A DNA stretch of 64,000 nt from Atrichornis clamosus. Its lineage: Eukaryota; Chordata; Aves; Passeriformes; Menuridae. The stretch is taken from the NCBI GenBank assembly GCA_013400975.1, contig WBMZ01009473.1, positions 62,001 to 126,000 of the forward strand, given 5' to 3'. The stretch's first letter is position 1; the number at the start of each line of letters is the position of its first letter. The position numbers were made by a program, and so were the translations under genes. The notes under the pieces are model-generated. The model did no database searches. It was not told the origin of the DNA and was given only the letters and a program-made list of their open reading frames with translations. Of this stretch, positions 1-13,573 are shown one piece after another.

Positions 1-3000
1 CAGCCCATGCATTCTCACCACACTAACCATTTTCAGGCCAAAAGTGGATGTTTATAACCCTTCCTCTTGACCACAGGTTGAAAAGTCTGTAATTCACCAG
101 CCAATCAAAGTTCTAGTGGGAGAAAACCATAGGTCAAAGCAGAATATTGTATTGTATGAACAAGTGTAGTTTAATATGTTCAAGTGAGACACATTCCTCT
201 AAAATTATACTGACATGCTCAGCCAAGGTATTCCTTGCCAACCCTGGCCCCCATCCACTGGCACATGAACAAATCTAGTCCAGTGTTTGGAGTAAATTCC
301 CATCGTGACCTCGTAGTGTCCAGCTGAACATGCATACCTGTGAATGGAGACAAGAACTGTGGCACTTGCAGGAGCAGAAATGAGAGAATGAGGCTTCAGT
401 TTGTGGATCAAAGTGGGTGTAGGTAGGAAAACTGAAAACACCATTGGGCTGAAGCTGGGAGAGCTGCTGAACCCTGCTCTGACACAATGTGTCTGTCTTG
501 AACAAACTGCTGAAGCACTCTTCTTCCACTTTTATTTTCTCGTTGCAGTCATTAGTCACACAAGGCTTCATAAGAAATACTGTGCAATGGAGACATCTGT
601 TAAGTGCCCATGAAATGTCACAGTTTTGTCACAAACAGACCAGAGTGCAGTCCATGGGGACCTCTGCCCTCTCTTTCCTGTGAGACGAGGTCAAGTCAGA
701 CTGACCTATGCAAATTTTGATTCTGATGGATTCAGAATAAACACTTCATGTTATGCTACAAAAGGAGAGAAAAACTTTTACAATTGTGAAGATGAATGCT
801 TCCCCTTTTCCACAAGTTAAAAAGGATCCTACTTCCCACAGAAGTTAGCTTCAACCCTGTGACACATCAAGTTGTTTCAGGGTACAGTGTGTTACAAATC
901 ATTTACTGTAATGTACCATTGTTGCAAATACATACAAATATTCATTTACATTTAGTCCATCTATTTAGAGCCATGTTCTATCTCCACAAAAGGCACTTCA
1001 GGGACACCAGCTTGTCCTGGGTGTGCAGCACTGCAGCACAGCTCCATTTCAGCCTGGAAGGGGACTGAAAGGCCTCACTGGTGGCCAAGAGATCAGTGGA
1101 AACATACAGTACCAGGAGCTTTGCTTTCAGCAGCTGCTTTACCCAAGACCCCAAGCAATCACTAAACTCTATTTTCCAGTGATTGAAACTCTCACCCTAA
1201 ACACTCTGCAATCAAACTGCAGCACGCAGACAGCAAAGATCAGGAGAAAGACAACTGCTGCTACTACTCTAAACCTGAAAGAAAACCCAGACACCATGAA
1301 CCAATGCCTTGTGAGGTTTTGTTTGGTTTTTTTTAAATTTTGATATTTCTTCCAAATCCATTACCACTTTGATTTTTCTCCAGACTATGTGTTCCTAATG
1401 CAAAAAACCTCTTCACCTCCTTTCTGACTATTGTCAGCTGAAGAACTCCTAAACACAGCTGGCTGTGGGTGGCAGCAGGAGGCTGAATTGGCAGAAAATT
1501 TCTGGCTCAGTATGGTTATCAACAAAGGAAACTTTCTGAGGTTAGAAATGGCTGTTTGTTTCATGTTTTCACGGCAAATTTCCTTGTCCCCTTTCTAACC
1601 AGAAAGGATAGACTAATTCAGCAATAGTTAAATAAGCTACAGATTATATTTGCTTCTTACCTATGTGACCACAAAGGGCTCAAGCCTAATAACAGCAGTC
1701 ATGTGAACAAAAGGGAGGCTAATAAAATCTGAGTAAATACTTTAATTAGAGTAAGAGACAAGATATCTACAAAAATGGATTAAGAAAACAACATTCTTTG
1801 TTATTTTCTGATCAATGTGGATTTTGTGTTGTGATAAGATGAAGAATTTGCCAAAATAAAAACACTTTTAAACTGAACTTTTTCTTTCTGTCCTTCCCAC
1901 AAAATATCTCACTAATTAAAAAAACCCAAACAAGTAAACAACAAAAGTCAACCATCAAATCCAACAAGTGCCATCAACAGCCCTTCATCCGCTCCACTTG
2001 CTATCAGGACCAAGAACATTTTGGAAAATTTGTTGAAGATGTTTTTTTAGAACACTTGGGGCCACTGGGCTGCAAATATTTGTGACAGGACTATCTCCTT
2101 AGCCAGGACTGCCTGGGGCAGTCTGTGCGCAGCAGAGATGGATCCCACCTGTCCTCACTCAGTGCAGAGTTCGCCAACATCAGACCCACAGCACGGTCCC
2201 CAAGCAGCAGCTTCTGCTTGGAAGCACAGGGGAAGGCATCGTGGGCTTTATTTACTGCAGTGAATAAAGAGCAGTGGGATATTGCTTTGTCTGGTCCCCA
2301 CGGACTGCCTGCCAGGCATCCCATTTCAGAGCCACCCCATGCTCACCCTTCAGAGGATCTAGGCCAAAAAGGACCCAGAGATCCTGAGACAGCAGGTGCA
2401 ATTGACACAAGAGTCAGAAGGAATTTTGTCAAATATTGCAAGAAAATGGATCAGAACTTTACTGCTGTGGTAAAACTGGGAATAAAACCAACGTCTCTTT
2501 ATTACAATAGCAGTCCTACCAGCTTTTACCTCCTACTCCCCAGTGCTGGGAAGAATAAATGCAGTGGATAAATGCTATCTACATTGTGTCATATAGGGCA
2601 AAAAACCCCAACCACATTATCTGAAGTAGGAAACGTGCATAGACAGAATGCATGCTGAGCCCAGATGCCTAGACACAGATTAAAATAAAGGATTTTTAAG
2701 ACATCATTGCCAGTAAACAGCATATTTGGTTTGTCCTCATGGTAACATATCTAGTTTCTGGAATTCAGCATTGAACAGCATGAACCTGACCCAGCTCTGG
2801 ATCTGGACAGACAGCTGTGCGGAGAGACTGGAGCTGACTAAATATCTGCATGAAAATTTTCCAATCAGCAAAAAAAAATTTTTGTAAAACTCATCTATGC
2901 TAAAAGACTTTATTTTCCCATAATTTGTATTTCATTAGCATAAGGTGAAAGTGTTTCCATAGAAACACCAGGGATATATAATTTCTAAATAATGAACTTT

Positions 3001-4883
3001 CTACAAAGAACTCACAAAATTATTTTCAGATTACAATGCAAAATTCTCTGAACTCAGTTCACTTTTTAATATTACAGAGAGGACATATGTAAAGACTTTG
3101 AACTTCAAATTGTAGCTGTAATACATTAAATATAAATTGAGTAGTTTAATATTTCAATCAGAAAATAAAAACACAGGCAAATACTAGAAACCAAAGTCAA
3201 AGTTACACTAAGTGTAATTTCACTGATTCAGTGATCAAATATGTCAGTGTCAGTATGATGGGTCATATATCACCTGTATATATTCAGATAACTCTAAATA
3301 GTTTTCTTTTCTGCTTTGACTATAAAATATTTTATGTCTATATCTTACTTCTGTAAGCTCAATATTAAGATGAAAATATGCATTAAAATTAAATACTTTT
3401 TTTCTGCTTGTTCATCATCCATTCCAGTAAAGTGCTACCAAATACTAACTTGACTAGGATGATTATTAAGAACCAAGTCTCCCAGCTGGGCTTTAAAATG
3501 AATTGGAAAAAGATCACCTACATCAGGGAAAAGTTATAAAAAGACAAGGATTTCTCTGAATTCCACTCTCAAAGGAAGTAAAAAGGCAAGACAAGCAGAA
3601 AAAAAGGAAGAAGAGGTGCTGAAGAAGATGTTATTTTCCCAGTCTGGGTAGTAAAGACATCTCAAAGAACTTTCGAACTGGAGAGGAAGGGGATTTAAAG
3701 CTGGAGAGGAGGTAGGGGTTTTGTGTTTCTTTCATGTGTCACACGTTTCTTGTTTTATTTAGGTATAAAACATAATGGCGTTAGAAAGCCTGTTGTGGTG
3801 TTTTCACATTGTTTCTTTATGTATGTCATTTTTCTAAGGGTGAATATTTCTTCAGGGATTTGCATGCTTGATGGTGCTCTGTGTACCAAAAAACCTTTGA
3901 CTCTATATGCTTCTTCATTTATATGGTTAAGTGAAACAGGAGGAACAGCACACAACACAGATCAGGCCAGTGAACTCAAATGCTGGGGCCAGTCAGTGGG
4001 AGGCAGAGCTGCAGATGTATTCCAGAAATAGTAAAGGGAAGAAGAAAGGAGGAAAAAAGCACAGGCTGAATGTCAGGCAGATCCCAAAAACAAGCACTCC
4101 CAAAAACTGTGTTTCTGACCAGACACCTACATAAAACTTTTGAGGTAAATTACTCTTCTCTTTCTCCAAAAAATTATCTTTCAACACTGTAGGGCATCTG
4201 CCATGGGTCTGATTCTCTTACATGATTTTTTTACAGTAACATGAATATTCGTTAAAAAAGCATATGAAGAACTGACTGCAATCAACTCCTCTAGGTGAAA
4301 ACAGAGTCCAAAAATAAAAAATGTTGACTGAAAGCACGAAGTGAGATAGAGTGACCCAATAAGGGAGAAAGACCACTTACAAGATGAGGATGACAGGTGG
4401 TTTATGAAAGTTATCCAAAGATACTTTGAAGTGATAAATGACTGAGTATTCAAAAAGTATGCCCAAGGAACCAGAGACTAAGGCCACAGGCTGCCACAAC
4501 CCCAAAGGATTAGAGCAGTTACTATTACAAGCAATAGTAACTTAGCAGAAGCTTGTTTTGAGCATGAATAAAAATAAGGGTACTACTTGCATACGCTAGA
4601 AGACTTCTTGGCACAGTTGCTTTAAGAAGCACAGCAGTTGTGCTTGTTAGAAAAGGACATGAAGTGTGTCCAACACACAGCTGCTGGGTCTGAAAAGCCA
4701 CCAGGCATCCTGCTCCTTGTCAGGTTCTCAGTGTGTGCAACATTACTCAGTATCCCTCTCTCACACACCAACCTGGCCCACTGAGAGGGAGCAACCAGCT
4801 GCAACGTCTGAGAAAATCCTTCCCTGGAGATAGCAGGTTCAGTATTTGGGCTCAGACTCTTCCTGTCATGTTCTCTCCTTAGG
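1..4883. other. Unannotated AT-rich DNA
   Basis: I see no supported gene or known repeat here. Open frames exist, the longest being 149 codons at 2125-2571 on the plus strand. None has a recognisable domain, and none shows a convincing chain of splice acceptor, coding block and donor. The block 4660-4880 is somewhat less AT-rich and runs straight into an A-rich tract on the plus strand. That would fit an old retroposed fragment with an A tail, but I could not identify a parent sequence. Confidence 0.5.
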
Positions 4884-4917
4884 AAAAAAAAAAAGAAAAA
4901 AAGAAAAAGAAAAAAAA
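4884..4917 (+). repeat. A-rich tract with interspersed G
   Basis: About 34 bases of A broken by single G residues. It could be a simple-sequence tract or the decayed tail of a retroposed sequence lying to its left. The 3' end is followed by ordinary unique sequence. No target-site duplication was found. Confidence 0.8.
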
Positions 4918-7900
4918 TGGAAAACATATGTGGAAAAGCTTTATTTTCTTAAATATTGAAAAAGTCTTTATTTCCAGTCCAACGATTCTTTCATGAGCTA
5001 CGTTCCTCATGAGCTTCCTTGGTTTAATAGCCTGGTTTGTGCTTCATCTCATCTCCTGAAAAACAGTGTGAAAATTGAACTGTCTGGGTTAAAGCTGTAT
5101 GCATCTAGAAGGCCAATTTTGAGAACAAAATAATTCAAAGAGTATAAGGAGATCCACTAGGACTTATTCTATGAAACAACAGACTTTCAGATATATAGTT
5201 ATCAAATTATTAATTATGTGATCCTAAAATATGAGAGTAACACCTGCCATAGAATTTTTTTTTTTTAATTGAAAGCTTGAATTCTTACAGATAAAACTGA
5301 GTAACACCTTTTATTAAGATATTTTTATGTCAGCAGGTGACAGGTCAGGTCATTAAGTTACAGTATGTGTTCTGCACCACACTTTACACATTAATCTCCA
5401 GTTTCGTGTAAAATGAGTTGGGTACCCAGCTCAGGCTCCATAAAAAGGAACAAAGATCTCAGCTAGTGTCAGGTGCATGCAGCACTCCTGTGCCACGCCG
5501 TCAGAGCTCTGATCCCGATGAAAGCTGACTGACATCGGCTTTTCAGCCTTGGTTTCAGGGGCATTTTGGTTTGCATCCGGAGGAGCCCTTTCTGTCAGGA
5601 TGAGAGGATGAAACCAGCTGCCCAGAGACAACAACCTTTGGGGTCCATGGAGTCCGCCAGCTCCCATAATATCTCAGACAACAATGACTTTGTAACAAAG
5701 CTTCTACCCTACATCACCATGTCCTACTTTAGCACTTGTGGAGCAGTGGAAGACCATTATGACTCTGTTAGAGCAGGACCTTTGGCATAGAAACACTTTT
5801 CACTGATCTTGTTTCTAGGATAGAAAAGCTGTCATTCCAAACTACTTAAATGTAATTATGATTTTTACTGTAGTTTTGCAGACAGCAGATTTTACCCCTA
5901 CTTCTGAACTTGCAAATTTTAATTATATACTGAGGCTTATCAAATCAACACCTCATACAATGAAATGGCTAAGCACAGAATACAAATAAACAGTCCTTCA
6001 AGTCCTTATTACATTGTTTTCACAAATGTTGGAAAATTTTACGAGCCTTTTTTATTTCAAGGGGGGAGTGAGGGAGAGTGTTTTCAGGCTTTTTTTTTTG
6101 GCAAAGCAGTTATCTAGCACAGTAAGTTATGATTAAGTATATGCAGCTGGAATGTTTACTGCATGTTTGCACCTGCACATTGAGTAATAAGACCCAAGAG
6201 ATTTGATAAACCTACAAAAATCACACAGAAAGACAAAGGAGGACGGTGGATTGGAGAACAGCCTGGAGGCTTGACTTAAGGGGGTCCAGAACCACGTGGG
6301 AATTCAGTTGCACTGTAATAGCCTAAATATGAGCATTCTTTATTTATGCCAGCCTGTATTCATGCCTCTCATATTATTTAAACATGAAGTAAAAAAAAAA
6401 AAAAAATTGTCTTTCTTGTTAACAGGAAGTCTTCCAAAGACAGTTACTGAAAATGCATATTATTATCCCGAGGCACCATAACATCCATATTAATCTCTCA
6501 AGAGTGCTCTTGGGAGGGCTGTTTTATGATTATATAAGATGGTTTCGAATATCTTCACAAGATAATAAACAGTGTCAGCTTCTCCCACTGCTTTCATTAC
6601 TAAGTCTTCAAAAATTAGTGCATCTCCTCTTGATATGGTTTTGCATAAAACCTGAGTATTTCCTGAATGATAAGTCAGAGTGGCAAGAGGATATATATAG
6701 AGAGTCAGATAATTACATTGTTTCCAAGTATATTTCTTATGAAAATGTATGATGTGTATTAGAATACCACAGCACTGTCTCAAGTATAAAGACAATCAGG
6801 GTGGAAAAAAAATCAAAGAAAACACACAACAAACTGTCCAACAGTACATTTTGCCTTTCGAGCAGCCCTTAGTAAGCCACTTCACCATGTGTAGTTAGTA
6901 ACCAGATGGAGGAGCCAAGAGTCTGTTCTTATAACTGGCACACAAAAAAACCCCAACATTTCTACAGATACGGAAAAAAAAAAAAAGAGCACAAGTAATC
7001 TGAATGTATTGTCCTTTCTGGGCTTTCTGTGCTTGATATTCAAGTCCAAATTAATATTCTGGTCAGATCTTGAGAGTCTAAGACACTCTGCAGCAAGGCA
7101 CTGAGCAAATTCCTGATAAAACTCTTAAAAGTGATTATTGAGAAAGGCTATTTTTGACAGTTATTCCCAAAGAACTTGTGTTTTGCAGTGAGGATGACCA
7201 AATTCTCAGCTCAATTCAAAAGGCTAAATGCATAAATACAAAAACACAAAGTTGTGCTAAAATCAATGCTATGTAAGAATTCAACAGCTTAAGTCAGACA
7301 CTCAAAAGCTAAAAACTGGCTAAGACCTGAAAAATGCATTTTGGCTGTTTAAATACATGCTTTATGACATAGCCTTACAGAAAAACTTACAGGCATCTTA
7401 CAGAAAAACTACTTTGCAATCACCAGTCTCATTCAGTCAATAGGAGAGGCATTATTTAATTAAAAAGCTTTGAATTTGTACAACTTCTGTAGTACAAAAT
7501 GTGCCATAAATAAACCCCAAGGTCACACAATTCAAACTGTTCCTGACAGAGTAGTTTCTTTCTTCGCAGGTGTTTAAGCACTATTCACGGTTAGGAGTTC
7601 CCCCTTTTTTGGGGAGATTCCCACAGTCACATTATTGCAACTTCCCTGGCACCCTCAAAACTTCATTTCCTGACAACACACATGGGCTGTGTGGGTACTC
7701 CCTAGAGCACTCTGACTTGTGTGTTTTCCCCACCCCAAACGGCACAGGAAGCCTCCTGAGAGGAGGACCCCTCTTTGCTAATAGAAGGTATATTCCTTTA
7801 GGAAACACCATGTAAGCCTTGAATTACATTGGAGGCATTGTTGATGGTGCCTAAAATTAGGCAGTGCTGCAGGTTCCATCAAGTTGGACCTCTTTTTTGG

Positions 7901-8351
7901 GGAAGCAAAACATGCAAAACATTTAGTCCCAAGGGGTAACATCTAACAAAGCGTAATACACTGGAAGCTGCATCTTACAATTAGAGGTGTTCAATAACTG
8001 GGAGAGAGACTGCACAAAACTATTTCTCTACATGTAGGCAAGGAAGTACGAAAGGAGAGGAGAGAGATTCTGAGATTGTTCGGGATAACTTTTGCCAGGT
8101 GAATTTCCAGAACATCATTACAGCTGATTACTGAATCCTGACAACTGGGGCTCATTGGCAGTTTCCCCTCCCACCTCGTCCCCAAAATTTCTCTCAGAAA
8201 GTGTGATTTTCCTGCAATCTGTAGGAAAGTAATGCATAGAGAAGAGCTTTTCTTTCAAACTTTTTTTTTTCATTATTATTCTCCAGTCCTTAGGCAGTAT
8301 AATCAGCTTTTTCACTTAAAATGAAATATACTTCCACAATTAGCTGTCTTA
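4918..8351. other. Unannotated AT-rich DNA with homopolymer tracts
   Basis: No gene or recognised transposon. It holds a run of 12 T at 5255-5266, 16 A at 6391-6406 and 13 A at 6974-6986. There is also a 14-base direct repeat at 7374-7387 and 7397-7410 (CTTACAGAAAAACT, spaced 23 bases). The interval 5460-5670 has several CpGs and is discussed as a finding. Confidence 0.5.
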
Positions 8352-8395
8352 AATATATATGCATATTCACATAAATACATATATATATACACACA
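8352..8395. repeat. AT/ATAC microsatellite, imperfect
   Basis: Alternating AT runs, interrupted by GC and CAC units, passing into a short CA stretch at the right end. It is an ordinary imperfect dinucleotide tract. Confidence 0.8.
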
Positions 8396-10640
8396 AGTCC
8401 TTTACATTACTTTCTTCTCTCCACATTGAGAAGTCTAGAATAAGCAAGAAGACAGGGAATACAAAAAATTGATGATTTGAAGCAGTACTATAATTTGGCT
8501 GAAATGATTCTTCGGTAGTAGGTATAGCTTTTACTTGGGAGGAAGAATTTCCCCAGATATATTACTCTAATTGCAACTACACAAAAAATATGCCTAGTAT
8601 TTGTACAACAGATTTGGACACTTTCCTTATAAGCAGAACTATACACAAGTATGGACAGATGGGAAGAAGGCGCTCTGCACCTATCTGTTTATCTGTCCAT
8701 CTGCCTGTGTTGGCCTCCTTCAGTGCCCTGAGATCTCTCTTTGGAGGATGGGTTCACCCATCTCTCAGACCTGGTCCCCCAGTGCCACCAGTTAACAGAG
8801 GAGCCTTCATCCTTTCCTTTTCCTACCTGCTCTCAGAACCCTTGTCAGTCTCAAGACCATCAGCTGCCCTAATACTTAGTTAAGTTTAAAATACAATTGT
8901 ATTTAGGTGATAAATAGGAAAGAAACAAAAATAGAGAAAATAATTATGGATCAGATCAACAGAGAAACATGAGCTTTGGATCACACTCCTATAATTATTT
9001 CTGACCTTGCACATCTGCAAAAGAAAAACAAACAGTGATCGATTCTACTTTGTGCGGGTAAAGCATTTTGAACTTATTTTGAACAGATGTATCATTATTA
9101 CCTTAATTATTGTGGCTGGGTAGAGCACCTATTTCCAAACTGCTTTTGAGTTAATAGCCTTTGTTCCAGTTAAGTCTATTAGCATTATAATTTCTAAGCC
9201 CTGGGAACTTCTTTGCTATTTTTAAAGGTCTTTCTTTCCGAGATTCAAACTTAAATCACAGTTGTTGTCCCAATGTATATTCTTTAAATAGAATGGGCCA
9301 CGCTGCAAATCCTTACCTTGATTTCAATGGGGCTGTGCCAAGTGTCTGCAGCAATGAAGAACTGCACTTGTCTCAGGAGGATTATGTCTATGCTGTTGGA
9401 TACCCACCGATGATTGCAAAGCCAATGTACAGACTTCATGTACAAGAAGATGGACATGATCTTTAGCATAACAGGATGCTCTTGAAATCACTTGAATCAG
9501 GCTAAAGATGGAGTACTCTAGAGATAGAATCAGATTTGGAATACCCCCCCAAAATAGAGGCAGAATTCAGATTTCATGGTTTTGTTGGGTTTTCTATTAA
9601 AATAGAAATTCAGACCTTACCCTGAACATTGATTCTCTCTCTTCTTTTGCTTGTCTAATACAAAGTTTATACATGAGGGATTTTAAAAAAAAAATAGAAA
9701 ATCTTTTGCTTAAATAATTTTTAAAAGGAGTAATTTACTTGACTGTGCAAAGAATAATTCCACAAAGATGCCATTACAGTGCCTTGACTGAAATTACTCT
9801 GAGCTTATGCAATTGTAATTGAGAAGGGGATTTTGTCAGCTGTTCAAAGGTACACAGAGAATGCATAGACAAAAGAATCTCAACTTTAAATGTGTGATGC
9901 TTCCACTAGCAATTGGGGACCAGGTAAACAACCACCACATGGGTTGTCTTTAAGAAATTCTGCTGCCAGATTTTTTTATCTGATGCCTCTGGAAATAATT
10001 AGCAAGCCCTCATAAATGATGTTTATAAAAAGTGCTGACAAACTCTGAAGTATACAGTAAGTCTCTTTAAAAAAAATTACATAATGAATGATGATCACCT
10101 ACAATATGAATTATAGATTCTGTGCAAGTTAGCCTGATTCATGATTATGCAGTGCTTCAGGGTCTGCTGCTACATTTACATTTTTACCATAAGCCTTTTT
10201 AGTTTGTATCATCTTGAAATATAGATTAAAACTCCACAGCCAGATGATTAATTAAGTCTAAAAAAACCTTGTGTGCCTCATTCTCACGTACTGAAAATGA
10301 ATGCAGAGTTTGCCCCAGATGAATATCCAGCTTTGAATTTCACTCAGACCCTTAGAATTTGGGACTTTTATTTACACAATAAGTAGATTTCCTGGAATGT
10401 CAGTTCTTTAATTTAATTTTCTTGAGGGAGAGAACAAATGCAATTGTATTTTGATATGAAGTCAATATGTTTCACAAATTCTTCAGATGTAACCTTTTAT
10501 CTGAAAAAAACCCCCACCAAATTGTGGATAACTTACTGGAAAATTCAGTGAACACTTAGGCACAGGACACTTAGACACAAAATTTAACCAATCTCTGTCC
10601 AAAGTGTGTGGTACTAAAAAGTTCCACATGGGAATTCAAA
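8396..10640. other. Unannotated AT-rich DNA
   Basis: No gene or recognised repeat. The part around 9700-9900 is compact in homopolymers and rich in ATTA/TAAT-type motifs. Conserved non-coding elements in vertebrate gene deserts often look like this, but without an alignment it is only a possibility. Confidence 0.45.
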
Positions 10641-11135
10641 GAAATCATGGTTTGGGTTGGAAGGGACTTTAAAGCTTGTCCAGTTCCAACCCCCCTGCCA
10701 TGGGCAGGGACACCTTCCACTAGAACAGGTTGCATAAAACGCCGTCCAACCTGACCTTGAACACTTCCAGGGATGGGGCACCCACAACTTCTTTGGGCAA
10801 CCTGTGCCAGGGCCTCACCACCCCCATAGTAAAGAATTTCTTCCTAATATCTAATCTTAACCTACTCTCTTTCAGTCTGAAGCCATTCCCCCTTGTCCTG
10901 TCACTTCATGCCCTTGTAAAAAGTTTCTGTAGGTGCCCTTCAGGTACTGGAAGGCTGGAATTGGGTCACCTGAAGCCTTCTCTTCTCCAGCCTGAACAAT
11001 TCCAACTCTTTCACCCTTTTCCCATACGAGAGGTGCCCCATCCCTCCGATCATCTTGGTGGCCTCCTCTGGACTTGCTCCAACAGGTCCATGTCCTTCCT
11101 GTGCTGGGGACCCCACATCAGTATCTGGGCTGTCT
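10641..11135 (-). mobile_element. CR1 LINE, 5'-truncated 3' end, minus strand
   Basis: Read on the minus strand this is the end of CR1 ORF2 followed by its 3' UTR. The plus-strand left edge begins with the complement of the CR1 tail (AATCATGG, then TTTGGGTTGGAAGGGAC). Familiar CR1 blocks follow in order: the CCCCCTGCCATGGGCAGGGA block, CTGGGCAACCTGTGCCAGGG, AAGAATTTCTTCCTAATATC and CTTGCTCCAACAGGTCCATG. It stops near CTGGGGACCCCACATC, so only about 0.5 kb of a roughly 4.5 kb element is present, the usual 5' truncation of CR1. No open frame spans it and no target duplication is visible. The exact inner limit is good to about 15 bases. Confidence 0.92.
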
Positions 11136-12088
11136 GACTGCAAAAGTTGGTAAGAACAGCCATACTGCCTAGCACATGAAAGGTTTTTTTAACTCTTTTG
11201 GAGAACTGAATAATGTGGCTGCGTAATGAAGCAGTAATATGTGTTTTCCAACACCTTGTTTGTGCAGAGAAAAATCTCTCTTCTGATAAATTATTCAAAA
11301 CATAACTGCTAACCTATTTAAGTTTGAAAATATGTGTACTGTAATCAGGAATCATGTCTCTCAGCTGTCTGAACAGCTACACTTCAAATCTGGCATTCTC
11401 TAAAGTGCCTGCAGAAAACAGCACATGAAGATAACTATGTCCAGTGAACCATTCTGAACAGTAAATCTTTCATAACTCTGGGGCAGTGTGTCAAAGAAAT
11501 CTAGAGGTTTCCTAAATATAGAAAAACCTATATAACTTGCAGAAAGTGTTTGCAAATATTTCCAACATGTGCAAATCTTCCCATTGTAACTTTAAGCCTG
11601 ACAGCTGCCCTGTTTGTGGCAAAGGGTTAATGAAATTTCTTCAATAATTTATCAAGGTTAAAGATTTTCTCTAAACAAATACTGATTTTGTGAAACTAAT
11701 TAAATACTCACTCTGCCTTTCAACATGAAAGATTAAATAAGCTGTGGAATTTTGCAATTTTAATTTATGGTGCATTTTCCACCATTTTCACATTAGTATC
11801 ATTTTTAGGAGAATCAAACATTAATATAGAAATCATGTGATCAGCAATTATATGTAATGTTCTCTATTCCCTCTGTCATAAAATTTAGAAGCAATTGGAG
11901 TGCTCCAGTATTTGAACCAGAAACACAGTACTAGTTATTAGTGCTAAAGCAAAATAATATTCTTAGTTAAGGCAGTCTCTAAACTATTTATTATGTATAT
12001 TAGAGAAATGCAATCTAAAATTGACACATATAACTCATTGGGATTTTCCCTTTCTGTGAGGGTTTTTTAGGTATTGGTTTTGATATAT
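11136..12088. other. Unannotated DNA between two CR1 fragments
   Basis: No gene and no recognised repeat. The part 11620-11880 is very AT-rich, with many TAAT/ATTA cores and few long homopolymers, so it is a possible but untested conserved non-coding element. Confidence 0.45.
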
Positions 12089-12312
12089 GGAGGGCAGGTC
12101 TAGGTTAGACATCAGGAAGAAATTCTTCACAGGAAGGGTGATTAGATATGGAAATGGGCTGCCCAGGGATGTGGAGCCACTGCCCCTGGAGATGTTTAAG
12201 AAAACCCTGGATGTGGCACTCAGTGCCATGGTCTGGTTGACATGGTGGTGTTCGGTCATAAATTTGATTTGATGATTCCAGAGGTCTTTTCCAATGTAAT
12301 TGATTCTGTGAT
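12089..12312 (+). mobile_element. CR1 LINE 3' end, plus strand
   Basis: About 220 bases of CR1 3' end. It holds the block AGACATCAGGAAGAAATTCTT, then GGGCTGCCCAGGGATGTGG and CCTGGAGATGTTTAAG. A GGTCTTTTCCAA block follows, and it ends in TTGATTCTGTGAT. The same terminal word closes the CR1 at 28480, which suggests a related subfamily. Only the extreme 3' end is present, so there is no meaningful coding content. The left edge is uncertain by a few bases. Confidence 0.9.
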
Positions 12313-13573
12313 ATTCAAAAGGATATTAATTATGTGGTAGAGGCTGCTATAATGCATTTCCATCATCTCACTAATAAAAGATATATTTTATCATCATATT
12401 TGAAAACTGTTCAAAGCTTGGGATTTGCTATTTTAACATTTTCACATCTTGGAAATACATGTGTACCTAATTAATCCCACATTCTATATTTACATCCACA
12501 GAACTTTTCAGTTAAATGCATTATTGAGTTTTTCCAGGTCTGGGACTTCAGTAATGTGTTTTGGACCTTCAGTAATGTGCTTTGGATCATGCTTTGCACT
12601 TGCTTCAGACACATTAAGAAGGTCAATATCTAAATAAATATATAAACCACTAATTTATAATTAGCATACAGAAATAGTAATTAATAATTTTTGTGCAAAA
12701 AAGAGGCAATTGACAGAATATAAGGAAATATATCCTGGCATGTTAAAATTAATGGGGCACTTGTTTTTGAAGCCATGTGTCAGAATTTAACCAGCGCTAC
12801 ACAAGTGTCTGCAGAATCTCACTCTCAGTTCAATGCAAAGTACATTTATGCCACCACTGTTGCAGAATCAAGTACACAAAATTCAAGAACTCCAAATGCA
12901 ACCCTGCAGAATTATGATGCAATCTTAAATTTCATACTTATGCTATTTTTTTCCAGAACAAAACTTATAACCATATGACTGTAATATAGTTCTACCAATC
13001 TAATATAAAAATGCTGTGTCTGTGGGACCTCACTCCCACGTGGCAGATGTGGGAACTTATGTGATGTGGGAGACAGGGGACTCCAGACAGAATAAGTGTG
13101 ATTTCAAGATTATGGGATTGAAATGCTGTCTTGGAGTATCTGCCCTTCTGACATCATGCGATGGAGTCCTTTACACTGAAAGTCTCAAAAGTGGGCACTC
13201 CCTGTGTGTCTCTGTTCATGGATATTTAACAGATGTATTTATAGGAAAGCTGAATAGTCCTCACTGCTTCTGGAATCAATGGGAACTGTTCTTTCAGTGT
13301 ATCAGTGGGTTCATTTTCTGGAAATCCAGATTGTAGTCGTACACAAATAAACAGCAATTCTTGGTTTCACAGTCAGTAAAAATAAATAGCTATGGCTTGT
13401 GATGTGCTCAGATACTACAACAATGGGCATGACTTGAAAAAGAAAAAAAAAATCCATGAGAAATCAATTGTGGTGCTAAAGTATTTGAATACCGTGCAGT
13501 AAATGAGTACAAGCTCCTCTCTGAAAGGGGCAAGAACAGCCCCTCCACTCAGCTGGGATAAGGGGGCCAGTGG
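12313..13573. other. Unannotated AT-rich DNA with a local duplication
   Basis: No gene or known transposon. A short direct duplication (CTTCAGTAATGTG, then GTTTTGG or GCTTTGG) lies at 12543-12586, with a period of about 21 bases. Open frames at 12775 and 13016 are short and unrecognised. Confidence 0.45.
12543..12586 (+). repeat. Two-copy tandem duplication, about 21-bp unit
   Basis: Two adjacent copies of a unit with the core TTCAGTAATGTG, differing at a few positions. It is probably a replication-slippage product and no function is implied. Confidence 0.75.

Noticed and set aside
2125..2571. Plus-strand open frame of 148 codons
   Set aside because: No recognisable family, and an overlapping minus-strand frame is equally open over part of it. 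Treated as chance.
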